Source of the DNA: Karalla daura
Taxonomy: Eukaryota; Chordata; Actinopteri; Chaetodontiformes; Leiognathidae
Assembly (NCBI GenBank): GCA_029224185.1
Contig: CM055191.1
Span: 26,481,805 to 26,545,804, forward strand
Direction of reading: 5' to 3'
Length of the DNA: 64,000 bases
Of this stretch, positions 10,791-23,121 are shown piece after piece. Position 1 is the first letter of the stretch; the number at the start of each line of letters is the position of its first letter. Both the position numbers and the translations under genes were made by a program. The notes beneath the pieces are model-generated. The model saw only the letters and a list, made by a program, of their open reading frames with translations, did no database searches and was not told the DNA's origin.

Positions 10791-11560
10791 GTGCAACTTG
10801 CTACACAAACACACCACAAGATTCTTCAATTTTTGAAATGAAAATGAAGTTTCAAAGTCAAAGTTTGGCAACGTTGCGAATGTTTGTTTGTGGAGTTCTG
10901 TTTTTCCCATTCATTCTTATGGGAAAAAGCCAAATTGGCCAAGTGATAAACATTTGGCTCTATGGAGACAACGCTTTCACCTATCTGGAATATGAGCTTA
11001 CTGTCACGCAGTAGGGGAGAGTCTCCAGATTGCCCTGACACGATTTGGAGTGTCTACTATGAAAACTGTGGCCACAGTCGCGAGGAGAAGTGTAAGGTTT
11101 AACATTGATGGCAGCGGTGGGAAAATGAATGGGGCTTATGGAGAGAAGAGGCTGCACTGGGCAGACGGTGAGGCTGGTCGTATATATTTCACAAGGCGCA
11201 CGGGTTTATGGCCTGCCCCGCATGAGAGAGCACCAACGTTACTACAAAACTGGAAAAAAACATTTTTCTGCTGCTTAAGGTGTGGCTGGGAGCAGCGTGA
11301 AAAGAGTGAAACGAGAGCTGATTTTTCAGCGATCCCGCATGTCGGCCCAGTGCTAAGAAGAGATTGGACATGCCCAATGCTGAGGGGGCCATTTCCCACT
11401 CTGGGAGTCTCCCAAAGCCTGTGCCATCTGCTGGGGTGCATTGAAGCTGGACGCCTGATCACTTTGTATTATCATGTCAGCAGAGGAGACATTGGAGCAG
11501 GTACCTGAACACATGGTCGCCGAGAACAGGCGCTGCTGAAAAACCATACAACCTATCAGC
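10791..11560 (+). repeat. Monomer unit 15
   Basis: Length 770. Head B with AGTTTGG, mid PS, front g4, GTATATATTT, back C with CCCAGTGC, d, CCTGAACAC, tail 3. Sister 26. Confidence 0.93.
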
Positions 11561-12331
11561 GTGCAACTCGCTACACAAACACACCACAAGATTCTTCAAT
11601 TTTTGAAATGAAAATGAAGTTTCAAAGTCAAAGTATGGCAACGTTGCGAATGTTTGTTTGTGGAGTTCTGTTTTTCCCATTCATTCTTATGGGAAAAAGC
11701 CAAATTGGCCAAGTGATAAACATTTGGCTCTATGGAGACAACGCTTTCACCTATCTGGAATATGAGCTTACTGTCACGCCGCAGGGGAGAGTCTCCAGAT
11801 TGCCCTGACACGATTTGGAGTGTCTACTATGAAAACTGTGGCCACAGTCGCGAGGAGTACTGTAACGTTGAACACCGATGGCAGCGGTGGGAAAATGAAT
11901 GGGGGCTTATGGAGAGAAGAGGCTGCACTGGGCAGACGGTGAGGCTGGTCGTTTAAATTTCACAAGGCGCACGGGTTTATGGCCTGCCCCGCATGAGAGA
12001 GCACCAACGTTACTACAAAACTGGAAAAAAACATTTTTCTGCTGCTTAAGGTGTGGCTGGGAGCAGCGTGAAAAGAGTGAAACGAGAGCTGATTTTTCAG
12101 CGATCCCGCATGTCGGCTCGGTGCTAAGAAGAGATTGGACATGCCCAATGCTGAGGGGGCCATTTCCCACTCTGGGAGTCTCCCAAAGCCTGTGCCATCT
12201 GCTGGGGTGCATTGAAGCTGGACGCCTGATCACTTTGTATTATCATGTCAGCAGAGGAGACATTGGAGCAGGTACCTGAACACATGGTCGCCGAGAACAG
12301 GCGCTGCTGAAAAACCATACAACCTATCAGC
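11561..12331 (+). repeat. Monomer unit 16
   Basis: Length 771. Head B, mid P with CCGCAGG, front gG, back C with GGCTCGG, d, CCTGAACAC, tail 3. Sisters 27, 30, 49, 80. Confidence 0.93.
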
Positions 12332-13102
12332 GTGCAACTCGCTACACAAACACACCACAAGATTCTTCAATTTTTGAAATGAAAATGAAGTTTCAAAGTC
12401 AAAGTATGGCAACGTTGCGAATGTTTGTTTGTGGAGTTCTGTTTTTCCCATTCATTCTTATGGGAAAAAGCCAAATTGGCCAAGTGATAAACATTTGGCT
12501 CTATGGAGACAACGCTTTCACCATTCTGGAATATGAGCTTACTGTCACGCCGTAGGGGAGAGTCTCCAGATTGCCCTGACACGATTTGGAGTGTCTACTA
12601 TGAAAACTGTGGCCACAGTCGCGAGGAGTACTGTAACGTTGAACACCGATGGCAGCGGTGGGAAAATGAATGGGGGCTTATGGAGAGAAGAGGCTACACT
12701 GGGCAGACGGTGAGGCTGGTCGTTTAAATTTCACAAGGCGCACGGGTTTATGGCCTGCCCCGCATGAGAGAGCACCAACGTTACTACAAAACTGGAAAAA
12801 AACATTTTTCTGCTGCTTAAGGTGTGGCTGGGAGCAGCGTGAAAAGAGTGAAACGAGAGCTGATTTTTCAGCGATCCCGCATGTCGGCCCGGTGCAAAGA
12901 AGAGATTGGACATGCCCAATGCTGAGGGGGCCATTTCCCACTCTGGGAGTCTCCCAAAGCCTGTGCCATCTGCTGGGGTGCATTGAAGCTGGACGCCTGA
13001 TCACTTTGTATTATCATGTCAGCAGAGGAGACATTGGAGCAGGCACCTGAGCACATGGTCGCCGAGAACAGGCGCTGCTGAATAACCATACAACCTATCA
13101 GC
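12332..13102 (+). repeat. Monomer unit 17
   Basis: Length 771. Head B, mid P with CCATTCTGG, front gG, back Q, d, KpnI site lost, tail 3 with private GAATAACC. Front as in units 28, 31, 50, 81; tail as in unit 2, so a recombinant. Confidence 0.93.
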
Positions 13103-13872
13103 GTGCAACTTGCTACACAAACACACCACAAGATTCTTCAATTTTTGAAATGAAAATGAAGTTTCAAAGTCAAAGTTTGGCAACGTTGCGAATGTTTGTT
13201 TGTGGAGTTCTGTTTTTCCCATTCATTCTTATGGGAAAAAGCCAAATTGGCCAAGTGATAAACATTTGGCTCTATGGAGACAACGCTTTCACCTATCTGG
13301 AATATGAGCTTACTGTCACGCAGTAGGGGAGAGTCTCCAGATTGCCCTGACACGATTTGGAGTGTCTACTATGAAAACTGTGGCCACAGTCGCGAGGAGA
13401 AGTGTAAGGTTTAACATTGATGGCAGCGGTGGGAAAATGAATGGGGCTTATGGAGAGAAGAGGCTGCACTGGGCAGACGGTGAGGCTGGTCGTATAAATT
13501 TCACAAGGCGCACGGGTTTATGGCCTGCCCCGCATGAGAGAGCACCAACGTTACTACAAAACTGGAAAAAAACATTTTTCTGCTGCTTAAGGTGTGGCTG
13601 GGAGCAGCGTGAAAAGAGTGAAACGAGAGCTGATTTTTCAGCGATCCCGCATGTCGGCCCAGTGCTAAGAAGAGATTGGACATGCCCAATGCTGAGGGGG
13701 CCATTTCCCACTCTGGGAGTCTCCCAAAGCCTGTGCCATCTGCTGGGGTGCATTGAAGCTGGACGCCTGATCACTTTGTATTATCATGTCAGCAGAGGAG
13801 ACATTGGGGCAGGTACCTGAGCACATGGTCGCCGAGAACAGGCGCTGCTGAAAAACCATACAACCTATCAGC
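13103..13872 (+). repeat. Monomer unit 18
   Basis: Length 770. Head B with AGTTTGG, mid PS, front g4, CGTATAAAT, back C with CCCAGTGC, d, tail 3. Sisters 3, 76. Confidence 0.93.
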
Positions 13873-14642
13873 GTGCAACTTGCTACACAAACACACCACA
13901 CGATTCTTCAATTTTTGAAATGAAAATGAAGTTTCAAAGTCAAAGTATGGCAACGTTGCGAATGTTTGTTTGTGGAGTTCTGTTTTTCCCATTCATTCTT
14001 ATGGGAAAAAGCCAAATTGGCCAAGTGATAAACATTTGGCTCTATGGAGACAACGCTTTCACCAATCTGGAATATGAGCTCACTGTCACACCGTAGGGGA
14101 GAGTCTCCAGAACGCCCTGACGCGAATTGGTGTGTTTACTATGAAAACTGTGGCCACAGTCGCGATGAGAAGTGTAAGGTTTAACATTGATGGCAGCGGT
14201 GGGAAAATGAATGGGAGCTTATGGAGAGAAGAGGCTGCACTGGGCAGACGGTGAGGCTGGTCGTTTAAATTTCACAAGGCGCACGGGTTTATGGCCTGCC
14301 CCGCATGAGAGAGCACCAACGTTACTACAAAACTGGAAAAAAACATTTTTCTGCTGCTTAAGGTGTGGCTGGGAGCAGCGTGAAAAGAGCGAAACGAGAG
14401 CTGATTTTTAAGCGATCCCGCATGTCGCACGGGGCTATGAAGAGATTGGACATGCCCAATGCTGAGGGGGCCCTTTCCCACTCTGCGAGTCTCCCAGCGC
14501 CTGTGCCATCTGCTGGGGTGCATTGAAGCTGGACGCCTCATCACTTTGTATTATCATGTCAGCAGAGGAGACATTGGAGCAGGTACCTGAGCACATGGTC
14601 GCCGAGAACAGGCGCTGCTGATAAACCATGCAACCAATCAGT
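13873..14642 (+). repeat. Monomer unit 19
   Basis: Length 770. Head B with CACACGATTC, mid S with GATGAGAAG, front gA, back T, D with CAGCGCC, tail 1. Sister 4. Confidence 0.93.
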
Positions 14643-15414
14643 GTGCAACTCGCTACACAAACACACCTCCAGTTTCTTGAATTTTTGAAATAAAAATGAA
14701 GTTTCAAAGTCAAAGTATGGCAACGTTGCGAATGTTTGTTTGTGGAGTTCTGTTTTTCCCATTCATTCTTATGGGAAAAAGCCAAATTGGCCAAGTGATA
14801 AACATTTGGCTCTATGGAGACAACGCTTTCACCTATCTGGAATATGAGCTTACTGTCACGCCGTAGGGGAGAGTCTCCAGATTGCCCTGACACGATTTGG
14901 AGTGTCTACTATGAAAACTGTGGCCACAGTCGCGAGGAGTACTGTAACGTTGAACACACGATGGCAGCGGTGGGAAAATGAATGGGGGCTTATGGAGAGA
15001 AGAGGCTGCACTGGGCAGACGGTGAGGCTGGTCGTTTAAATTTCACAAGGCGCACGGGTTTATGGCCTGCCCCGCATGAGAGAGCACCAACTTTACTACA
15101 AAACTGGAAAAAAACATTTTTCTGCTGCTTAAGGTGTGGCTGGGAGCAGCGTGAAAAGAGTGAAACGAGAGCTGATTTTTCAGCGATCCCGCATGTCGGC
15201 CCGGTGCTAAGAAGAGATTGGACATGCCCAATGCTGAGGGGGCCATTTCCCACTCTGGGAGTCTCCCAAAGCCTGTGCCATCTGCTGGGGTGCATTGAAG
15301 CTGGACGCCTGATCACTTTGTATTATCATGTCAGCAGAGGAGACATTGGGGCAGGTACCTGAGCACATGGTTGCCGAGAACAGGCGCTGCTGAAAAACCA
15401 TACAACCTATCAGC
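14643..15414 (+). repeat. Monomer unit 20
   Basis: Length 772, extra base in ACACACG. Head A, mid P, front gG, back C, d, tail 3. Sisters 5, 9. Confidence 0.93.
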
Positions 15415-16185
15415 GTGCAACTCGCTACACAAACACACCACAAGATTCTTCAATTTTTGAAATGAAAATGAAGTTTCAAAGTCAAAGTATGGCAACGTTG
15501 CGAATGTTTGTTTGTGGAGTTCTGTTTTTCCCATTCATTCTTATGGGAAAAAGCCAAATTGGCCAAGTGATAAACATTTGGCTCTATGGAGACAACGCTT
15601 TCACCAATCTGGAATATGAGCTCACTGTCACACCGCAGGGATGAGTCTCCAGATTGCCCTGACACGATTTGGAGTGTCTACTATGAAAACTGTGGCCACA
15701 GTCGCGAGGAGTACTGTAACGTTGAACACCGATGGCAGCGGTGGGAAAATGAATGGGGGCTTATGGAGAGAAGAGGCTGCACTGGGCAGACGGTGAGGCT
15801 GGTCGTTTAAATTTCACAAGGCGCACGGGTTTATGGCCTGCCCCGCATGAGAGAGCACCAACGTTACTACAAAACTGGAAAAAAACATTTTTCTGCTGCT
15901 TAGGGTGTGGCTGGGAGCAGCGTGAAAAGAGCGAAACGAGAGCTGATTTTTCAGCGATCCCGCATGTCGGCCCGGTGCTAAGAAGAGATTGGACATGCCC
16001 AATGCTGAGGGGGCCATTTCCCACTCTGGGAGTCTCCCAAAGCCTGTGCCATCTGCTGGGGTGCATTGAAGCTGGACGCCTGATCACTTTGTATTATCAT
16101 GTCAGCAGAGGAGACATTGGAGCAGGTACCTGAGCACATGGTCGCCGAGAACAGGCGCTGCTGAAAAACCATACAACCTATCAGC
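15415..16185 (+). repeat. Monomer unit 21
   Basis: Length 771. Head B, mid N with CAGGGATGAG, front gG, back G, d, tail 3. Sister 10. Confidence 0.93.
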
Positions 16186-16957
16186 GTGCAACTCGCTACA
16201 CAAACACACCACAAGATTCTTCAATTTTTGAAATGAAAATGAAGTTTCAAAGTCAAAGTATGGCAACGTTGCGAATGTTTGTTTGTGGAGTTCTGTTTTT
16301 CCCATTCATTCTTATGGGAAAAAGCCAAATTGGCCAAGTGATAAACATTTGGCTCTATGGAGACAACGCTTTCACCAATCTGGAATATGAGCTCACTGTC
16401 ACACCGCAGGGGAGAGTCTCCAGATTGCCCTGACACGATTTGGAGTGTCTACTATGAAAACTGTGGCCACAGTCGCGAGGAGTACTGTAACGTTGAACAC
16501 CGATGGCAGCGGTGGGAAAATGAATGGGGGCTTATGGAGAGAAGAGGCTGCACTGGGCAGACGGTGAGGCTGGTCGTTTAAATTTCACAAGGCGCACGGG
16601 TTTATGGCCTGCCCCGCATGAGAGAGCACCAACGTTACTACAAAACTGGAAAAAAAACATTTTTCTGCTGCTTAGGGTGTGGCTGGGAGCAGCGTGAAAA
16701 GAGCGAAACGAGAGCTGATTTTTCAGCGATCCCGCATGTCGGCCCGGTGCTAAGAAGAGATTGGACATGCCCAATGCTGAGGGGGCCATTTCCCACTCTG
16801 GGAGTCTCCCAAAGCCTGTGCCATCTGCTGGGGTGCATTGAAGCTGGACGCCTGATCACTTTGTATTATCATGTCAGCAGAGGAGACATTGGAGCAGGTA
16901 CCTGAGCACATGGTCGCCGAGAACAGGCGCTGCTGAAAAACCATGCAACCAATCAGT
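16186..16957 (+). repeat. Monomer unit 22
   Basis: Length 772 with the eight-A run. Head B, mid N, front gG, back G, d, tail 2. Sisters 7, 11. Confidence 0.93.
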
Positions 16958-17727
16958 GTGCAACTCGCTACACAAACACACCTCCAGTTTCTTGAATTTT
17001 TGAAATAAAAATGAAGTTTCAAAGTCAAAGTATTGCAACGTTGCGAATGTTTGTTTGTGGAGTTCTGTTTTTCCCATTCATTCTTATGGGAAAAAGCCAA
17101 ATTGGCCAAGTGATAAACATTTGGCTCTATGGAGAAAACGCTTTCACCAATCTGGAATATGAGCTCACTGTCACACCGTAGGGGAGAGTCTCCAGAACGC
17201 TCTGACGCGATTTGGTGTGTGTACTACTAAATCTGTGGCCAGAGCTGCGAGGAGAAGTGTAAGGTTGAACATTGATGGCAGCGGTGGGAAAATGAATGGG
17301 AGCTTATGGAGAGAAGAGGCTGCACTGGGCAGACGGTGAGGCTGGTCGTTTAAATTTCACAAGGCGCACGGGTTTATGGCCTGCCCCGCATGAGAGAGCA
17401 CCAACGTTACTACAAAACTGGAAAAAAACATTTTTCTGCTGCTTAAGGTGTGGCTGGGAGCAGCGTGAAAAGAGCGAAACGAGAGCTGATTTTTAAGCGA
17501 TCCCGCATGTCGCACGGGGCTATGAAGAGATTGGACATGCCCAATGCTGAGGGGGCCCTTTCCCACTCTGCGAGTCTCCCAGGGCCTGTGCCATCTGCTG
17601 GGGTGCATTGAAGCTGGACGCCTGATCACTTTTTATTATCATGTCAGCAGAGGAGACATTGGAGCAGGTACCTGAGCACATGGTCGCCGAGAACAGGCGC
17701 TGCTGATAAACCATGCAACCAATCAGT
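16958..17727 (+). repeat. Monomer unit 23
   Basis: Length 770. Head A with AGTATTGC, mid R, front gA, back T, D with CAGGGCC, tail 1. Sister 12. Confidence 0.93.
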
Positions 17728-18497
17728 GTGCAACTCGCTACACAAACACACCTCCAGTTTCTTGAATTTTTGAAATAAAAATGAAGTTTCAAAGTCAAAG
17801 TATGGCAACGTTGCAAATGTTTGTTTGTGGAGTTCTGTTTTTCCCATTCATTCTTATGGGAAAAAGCCAAATTGGCCAAGTGATAAACATTTGGCTCTAT
17901 GGAGAAAACGCTTTCACCAATCTGGAATATGAGCTCACTGTCACACCATAGGGGAGAGTCTCCAGAACGCTCTGACGCGATTTGGTGTGTGTACTACTAA
18001 ATCTGTGGCCAGAGCTGCGAGGAGAAGTGTAAGGTTGAACATTGATGGCAGCGGTGGGAAAATGAATGGGAGCTTATGGAGAGAAGAGGCTGCACTGGGC
18101 AGACGGTGAGGCTGGTCGTTTAAATTTCACAAGGCGCACGGGTTTATGGCCTGCCCCGCATGAGAGAGCACCAACGTTACTACAAAACTGGAAAAAAACA
18201 TTTTTCTGCTGCTTAAGGTGTGGCTGGGAGCAGCGTGAAAAGAGCGAAACGAGAGCTGATTTTTAAGCGATCCCGCATGTCGCACGGGGCTATGAAGAGA
18301 TTGGACATGCCCAATGCTGAGGGGGCCCTTTCCCACTCTGCGAGTCTCCCAGGGCCTGTGCCATCTGCTGGGGTGCATTGAAGCTGGACGCCTGATCACT
18401 TTTTATTATCATGTCAGCAGAGGAGACATTGGAGCAGGTACCTGAGCACATGGTCGCCGAGAACAGGCGCTGCTGATAAACCATGCAACCAATCAGT
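17728..18497 (+). repeat. Monomer unit 24
   Basis: Length 770. Head A, mid R with CCATAGGGG, front gA, back T, D, tail 1. Sister 13. Confidence 0.93.
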
Positions 18498-19267
18498 GTG
18501 CAACTCGCTACACAAACACACCTCCAGTTTCTTGAATTTTTGAAATAAAAATGAAGTTTCAAAGTCAAAGTATGGCAACGTTGCAAATGTTTGTTTGTGG
18601 AGTTCTGTTTTTCCCATTCATTCTTATGGGAAAAAGCCAAATTGGCCAAGTGATAAACATTTGGCTCTATGGAGAAAACGCTTTCACCAATCTGGAATAT
18701 GAGCTCACTGTCACACCGTAGGGGAGAGTCTCCAGAACGCTCTGACGCGATTTGGTGTGTGTACTACTAAATCTGTGGCCAGAGCTGCGAGGAGAAGTGT
18801 AAGGTTGAACATTGATGGCAGCGGTGGGAAAATGAATGGGAGCTTATGGAGAGAAGAGGCTGCACTGGGCAGACGGTGAGGCTGGTCGTTTAAATTTCAC
18901 AAGGCGCACGGGTTTATGGCCTGCCCCGCATGAGAGAGCACCAACGTTACTACAAAACTGGAAAAAAACATTTTTCTGCTGCTTAAGGTGTGGCTGGGAG
19001 CAGCGTGAAAAGAGCGAAACGAGAGCTGATTTTTAAGCGATCCCGCATGTCGCACGGGGCTATGAAGAGATTGGACATGCCCAATGCTGAGGGGGCCATT
19101 TCCCACTCTGGGAGTCTCCCAAAGCCTGTGCCATCTGCTGGGGTGCATTGAAGCTGGACGCCTGATCACTTTGTATTATCATGTCAGCAGAGGAGACATT
19201 GGAGCAGGCACCTGAGCACATGGTCGCCGAGAACAGGCGCTGCTGAAAAACCATACAACCTATCAGC
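18498..19267 (+). repeat. Monomer unit 25
   Basis: Length 770. Head A, mid R, front gA, back T, d, tail 3, KpnI site lost. Sisters 2, 14, 44. Confidence 0.93.
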
Positions 19268-20037
19268 GTGCAACTTGCTACACAAACACACCACAAGATT
19301 CTTCAATTTTTGAAATGAAAATGAAGTTTCAAAGTCAAAGTTTGGCAACGTTGCGAATGTTTGTTTGTGGAGTTCTGTTTTTCCCATTCATTCTTATGGG
19401 AAAAAGCCAAATTGGCCAAGTGATAAACATTTGGCTCTATGGAGACAACGCTTTCACCTATCTGGAATATGAGCTTACTGTCACGCAGTAGGGGAGAGTC
19501 TCCAGATTGCCCTGACACGATTTGGAGTGTCTACTATGAAAACTGTGGCCACAGTCGCGAGGAGAAGTGTAAGGTTTAACATTGATGGCAGCGGTGGGAA
19601 AATGAATGGGGCTTATGGAGAGAAGAGGCTGCACTGGGCAGACGGTGAGGCTGGTCGTATATATTTCACAAGGCGCACGGGTTTATGGCCTGCCCCGCAT
19701 GAGAGAGCACCAACGTTACTACAAAACTGGAAAAAAACATTTTTCTGCTGCTTAAGGTGTGGCTGGGAGCAGCGTGAAAAGAGTGAAACGAGAGCTGATT
19801 TTTCAGCGATCCCGCATGTCGGCCCAGTGCTAAGAAGAGATTGGACATGCCCAATGCTGAGGGGGCCATTTCCCACTCTGGGAGTCTCCCAAAGCCTGTG
19901 CCATCTGCTGGGGTGCATTGAAGCTGGACGCCTGATCACTTTGTATTATCATGTCAGCAGAGGAGACATTGGAGCAGGTACCTGAACACATGGTCGCCGA
20001 GAACAGGCGCTGCTGAAAAACCATACAACCTATCAGC
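19268..20037 (+). repeat. Monomer unit 26
   Basis: Length 770. Head B with AGTTTGG, mid PS, front g4, GTATATATTT, back C with CCCAGTGC, d, CCTGAACAC, tail 3. Sister 15. Confidence 0.93.
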
Positions 20038-20808
20038 GTGCAACTCGCTACACAAACACACCACAAGATTCTTCAATTTTTGAAATGAAAATGAAGTTTC
20101 AAAGTCAAAGTATGGCAACGTTGCGAATGTTTGTTTGTGGAGTTCTGTTTTTCCCATTCATTCTTATGGGAAAAAGCCAAATTGGCCAAGTGATAAACAT
20201 TTGGCTCTATGGAGACAACGCTTTCACCTATCTGGAATATGAGCTTACTGTCACGCCGCAGGGGAGAGTCTCCAGATTGCCCTGACACGATTTGGAGTGT
20301 CTACTATGAAAACTGTGGCCACAGTCGCGAGGAGTACTGTAACGTTGAACACCGATGGCAGCGGTGGGAAAATGAATGGGGGCTTATGGAGAGAAGAGGC
20401 TGCACTGGGCAGACGGTGAGGCTGGTCGTTTAAATTTCACAAGGCGCACGGGTTTATGGCCTGCCCCGCATGAGAGAGCACCAACGTTACTACAAAACTG
20501 GAAAAAAACATTTTTCTGCTGCTTAAGGTGTGGCTGGGAGCAGCGTGAAAAGAGTGAAACGAGAGCTGATTTTTCAGCGATCCCGCATGTCGGCTCGGTG
20601 CTAAGAAGAGATTGGACATGCCCAATGCTGAGGGGGCCATTTCCCACTCTGGGAGTCTCCCAAAGCCTGTGCCATCTGCTGGGGTGCATTGAAGCTGGAC
20701 GCCTGATCACTTTGTATTATCATGTCAGCAGAGGAGACATTGGAGCAGGTACCTGAACACATGGTCGCCGAGAACAGGCGCTGCTGAAAAACCATACAAC
20801 CTATCAGC
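20038..20808 (+). repeat. Monomer unit 27
   Basis: Length 771. Head B, mid P with CCGCAGG, front gG, back C with GGCTCGG, d, CCTGAACAC, tail 3. First member of the 3-mer; sisters 16, 30, 49, 80. Confidence 0.93.
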
Positions 20809-21579
20809 GTGCAACTCGCTACACAAACACACCACAAGATTCTTCAATTTTTGAAATGAAAATGAAGTTTCAAAGTCAAAGTATGGCAACGTTGCGAATG
20901 TTTGTTTGTGGAGTTCTGTTTTTCCCATTCATTCTTATGGGAAAAAGCCAAATTGGCCAAGTGATAAACATTTGGCTCTATGGAGACAACGCTTTCACCA
21001 TTCTGGAATATGAGCTTACTGTCACGCCGTAGGGGAGAGTCTCCAGATTGCCCTGACACGATTTGGAGTGTCTACTATGAAAACTGTGGCCACAGTCGCG
21101 AGGAGTACTGTAACGTTGAACACCGATGGCAGCGGTGGGAAAATGAATGGGGGCTTATGGAGAGAAGAGGCTACACTGGGCAGACGGTGAGGCTGGTCGT
21201 TTAAATTTCACAAGGCGCACGGGTTTATGGCCTGCCCCGCATGAGAGAGCACCAACGTTACTACAAAACTGGAAAAAAACATTTTTCTGCTGCTTAAGGT
21301 GTGGCTGGGAGCAGCGTGAAAAGAGTGAAACGAGAGCTGATTTTTCAGCGATCCCGCATGTCGGCCCGGTGCAAAGAAGAGATTGGACATGCCCAATGCT
21401 GAGGGGGCCATTTCCCACTCTGGGAGTCTCCCAAAGCCTGTGCCATCTGCTGGGGTGCATTGAAGCTGGACGCCTGATCACTTTGTATTATCATGTCAGC
21501 AGAGGACACATTGGAGCAGGTACCTGAGCACATGGTCGCCGAGAACAGGCGCTGCTGAAAAACCATGCAACCAATCAGT
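20809..21579 (+). repeat. Monomer unit 28
   Basis: Length 771. Head B, mid P with CCATTCTGG, front gG, back Q, d, GAGGACACA, tail 2. Sister 31. Confidence 0.93.
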
Positions 21580-22350
21580 GTGCAACTCGCTACACAAACA
21601 CACCTCCAGTTTCTTGAATTTTTGAAATAAAAATGAAGTTTCAAAGTCAAAGTATGGCAACGTTGCAAATGTTTGTTTGTGGAGTTCTGTTTTTCCCATT
21701 CATTCTTATGGGAAAAAGCCAAATTGGCCAAGTGATAAACATTTGGCTCTATGGAGAAAACGCTTTCACCAATCTGGAATATGAGCTCACTGTCACACCG
21801 TAGGGGAGAGTCTCCAGAACGCTCTGACGCGATTTGGTGTGTGTACTACTAAATCTGTGGCCAGAGCTGCGAGGAGAAGTGTACGGTTGAACATTGATGG
21901 CAGCGGTGGGAAAATGAATGGGAGCTTTTGGAGAGAAGAGGCTGCACTGGGCAGACGGTGAGGCTGGTCGTTTAAATTTCACAAGGCGCACGGGTTTATG
22001 GCCTGCCCCGCATGAGAGAGCACCAACGTTACTACAAAACTGGAAAAAAACATGTTTCTGCTGCTTAAGGTGTGGCTGGGAGCAGCGTGAAAAGAGTGAA
22101 ACGAGAGCTGATTTTTCAGCGATCCCGCATGTCGGCCCGGTGCTAAGAAGAGATTGGACATGCCCAATGCTGAGGGGGCCATTTCCCACTCTGGGAGTCT
22201 CCCAAAGCCTGTGCCATCTGCTGGGGTGCATTGAAGCTGGACGCCTGATCACTTTGTATTGTCATGTCAGCAGAGGAGACATTGGGGCAGGTACCTGAGC
22301 ACATGGTCGCCGAGAACAGGCGCTGCTGAAAAACCATACAACCTATCAGC
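21580..22350 (+). repeat. Monomer unit 29
   Basis: Length 771. Head A, mid R with GTACGGTTG, front F, ACATGTTTCTG, back C, d, private TTGTCATG, tail 3. Sister 32. Confidence 0.93.
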
Positions 22351-23121
22351 GTGCAACTTGCTACACAAACACACCACAAGATTCTTCAATTTTTGAAATG
22401 AAAATGAAGTTTCAAAGTCAAAGTATGGCAACGTTGCGAATGTTTGTTTGTGGAGTTCTGTTTTTCCCATTCATTCTTATGGGAAAAAGCCAAATTGGCC
22501 AAGTGATAAACATTTGGCTCTATGGAGACAACGCTTTCACCTATCTGGAATATGAGCTTACTGTCACGCCGCAGGGGAGAGTCTCCAGATTGCCCTGACA
22601 CGATTTGGAGTGTCTACTATGAAAACTGTGGCCACAGTCGCGAGGAGTACTGTAACGTTGAACACCGATGGCAGCGGTGGGAAAATGAATGGGGGCTTAT
22701 GGAGAGAAGAGGCTGCACTGGGCAGACGGTGAGGCTGGTCGTTTAAATTTCACAAGGCGCACGGGTTTATGGCCTGCCCCGCATGAGAGAGCACCAACGT
22801 TACTACAAAACTGGAAAAAAACATTTTTCTGCTGCTTAAGGTGTGGCTGGGAGCAGCGTGAAAAGAGTGAAACGAGAGCTGATTTTTCAGCGATCCCGCA
22901 TGTCGGCTCGGTGCTAAGAAGAGATTGGACATGCCCAATGCTGAGGGGGCCATTTCCCACTCTGGGAGTCTCCCAAAGCCTGTGCCATCTGCTGGGGTGC
23001 ATTGAAGCTGGACGCCTGATCACTTTGTATTATCATGTCAGCAGAGGAGACATTGGAGCAGGTACCTGAACACATGGTCGCCGAGAACAGGCGCTGCTGA
23101 AAAACCATACAACCTATCAGC
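22351..23121 (+). repeat. Monomer unit 30
   Basis: Length 771. Head B beginning GTGCAACTTG, mid P with CCGCAGG, front gG, back C with GGCTCGG, d, CCTGAACAC, tail 3. Sister 27. Confidence 0.93.

Larger units (their letters stand above)
5575..13029 (+). repeat. Duplicated block b, copy 1 (11-unit period, 8,477 bp)
   Basis: This 7,455-bp stretch (units 8-17) is matched by 14052-21506 at offset 8,477. I found no internal difference in the lines and translated frames compared, including rare markers such as CCATAGGGG of unit 13, GTATATATTT of unit 15 and CCATTCTGG of unit 17. The left limit is base 5574/14051; the right limit is GAGGAGACA against GAGGACACA (13030/21507). Confidence 0.9.
12899..17200 (+). 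repeat. Duplicated block a, copy 2
   Basis: Counterpart of 1337-5638. Its unit 21 carries CAGGGATGAG as unit 10 does, not the CAGGGGAGAG of unit 6. The right part of this copy therefore descends from the unit 8-11 lineage, with the unit 3-4 type sequence upstream. Confidence 0.85.
14052..21506 (+). repeat. Duplicated block b, copy 2 (units 19-28)
   Basis: Counterpart of 5575-13029. The 1.0-kb stretch between the two copies (13030-14051) is unit 18 type sequence, which belongs to block a rather than to block b. Confidence 0.9.

Noticed and set aside
21749..22252. Minus-strand frames of 108-167 codons and plus-strand frames of 126-152 codons as protein genes
   Set aside because: They recur once per monomer, overlap each other on both strands, and are cut by TAA/TCA, TAG/CAG and 1-bp length differences in sister units. 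No domain, signal peptide or recognisable family is visible.
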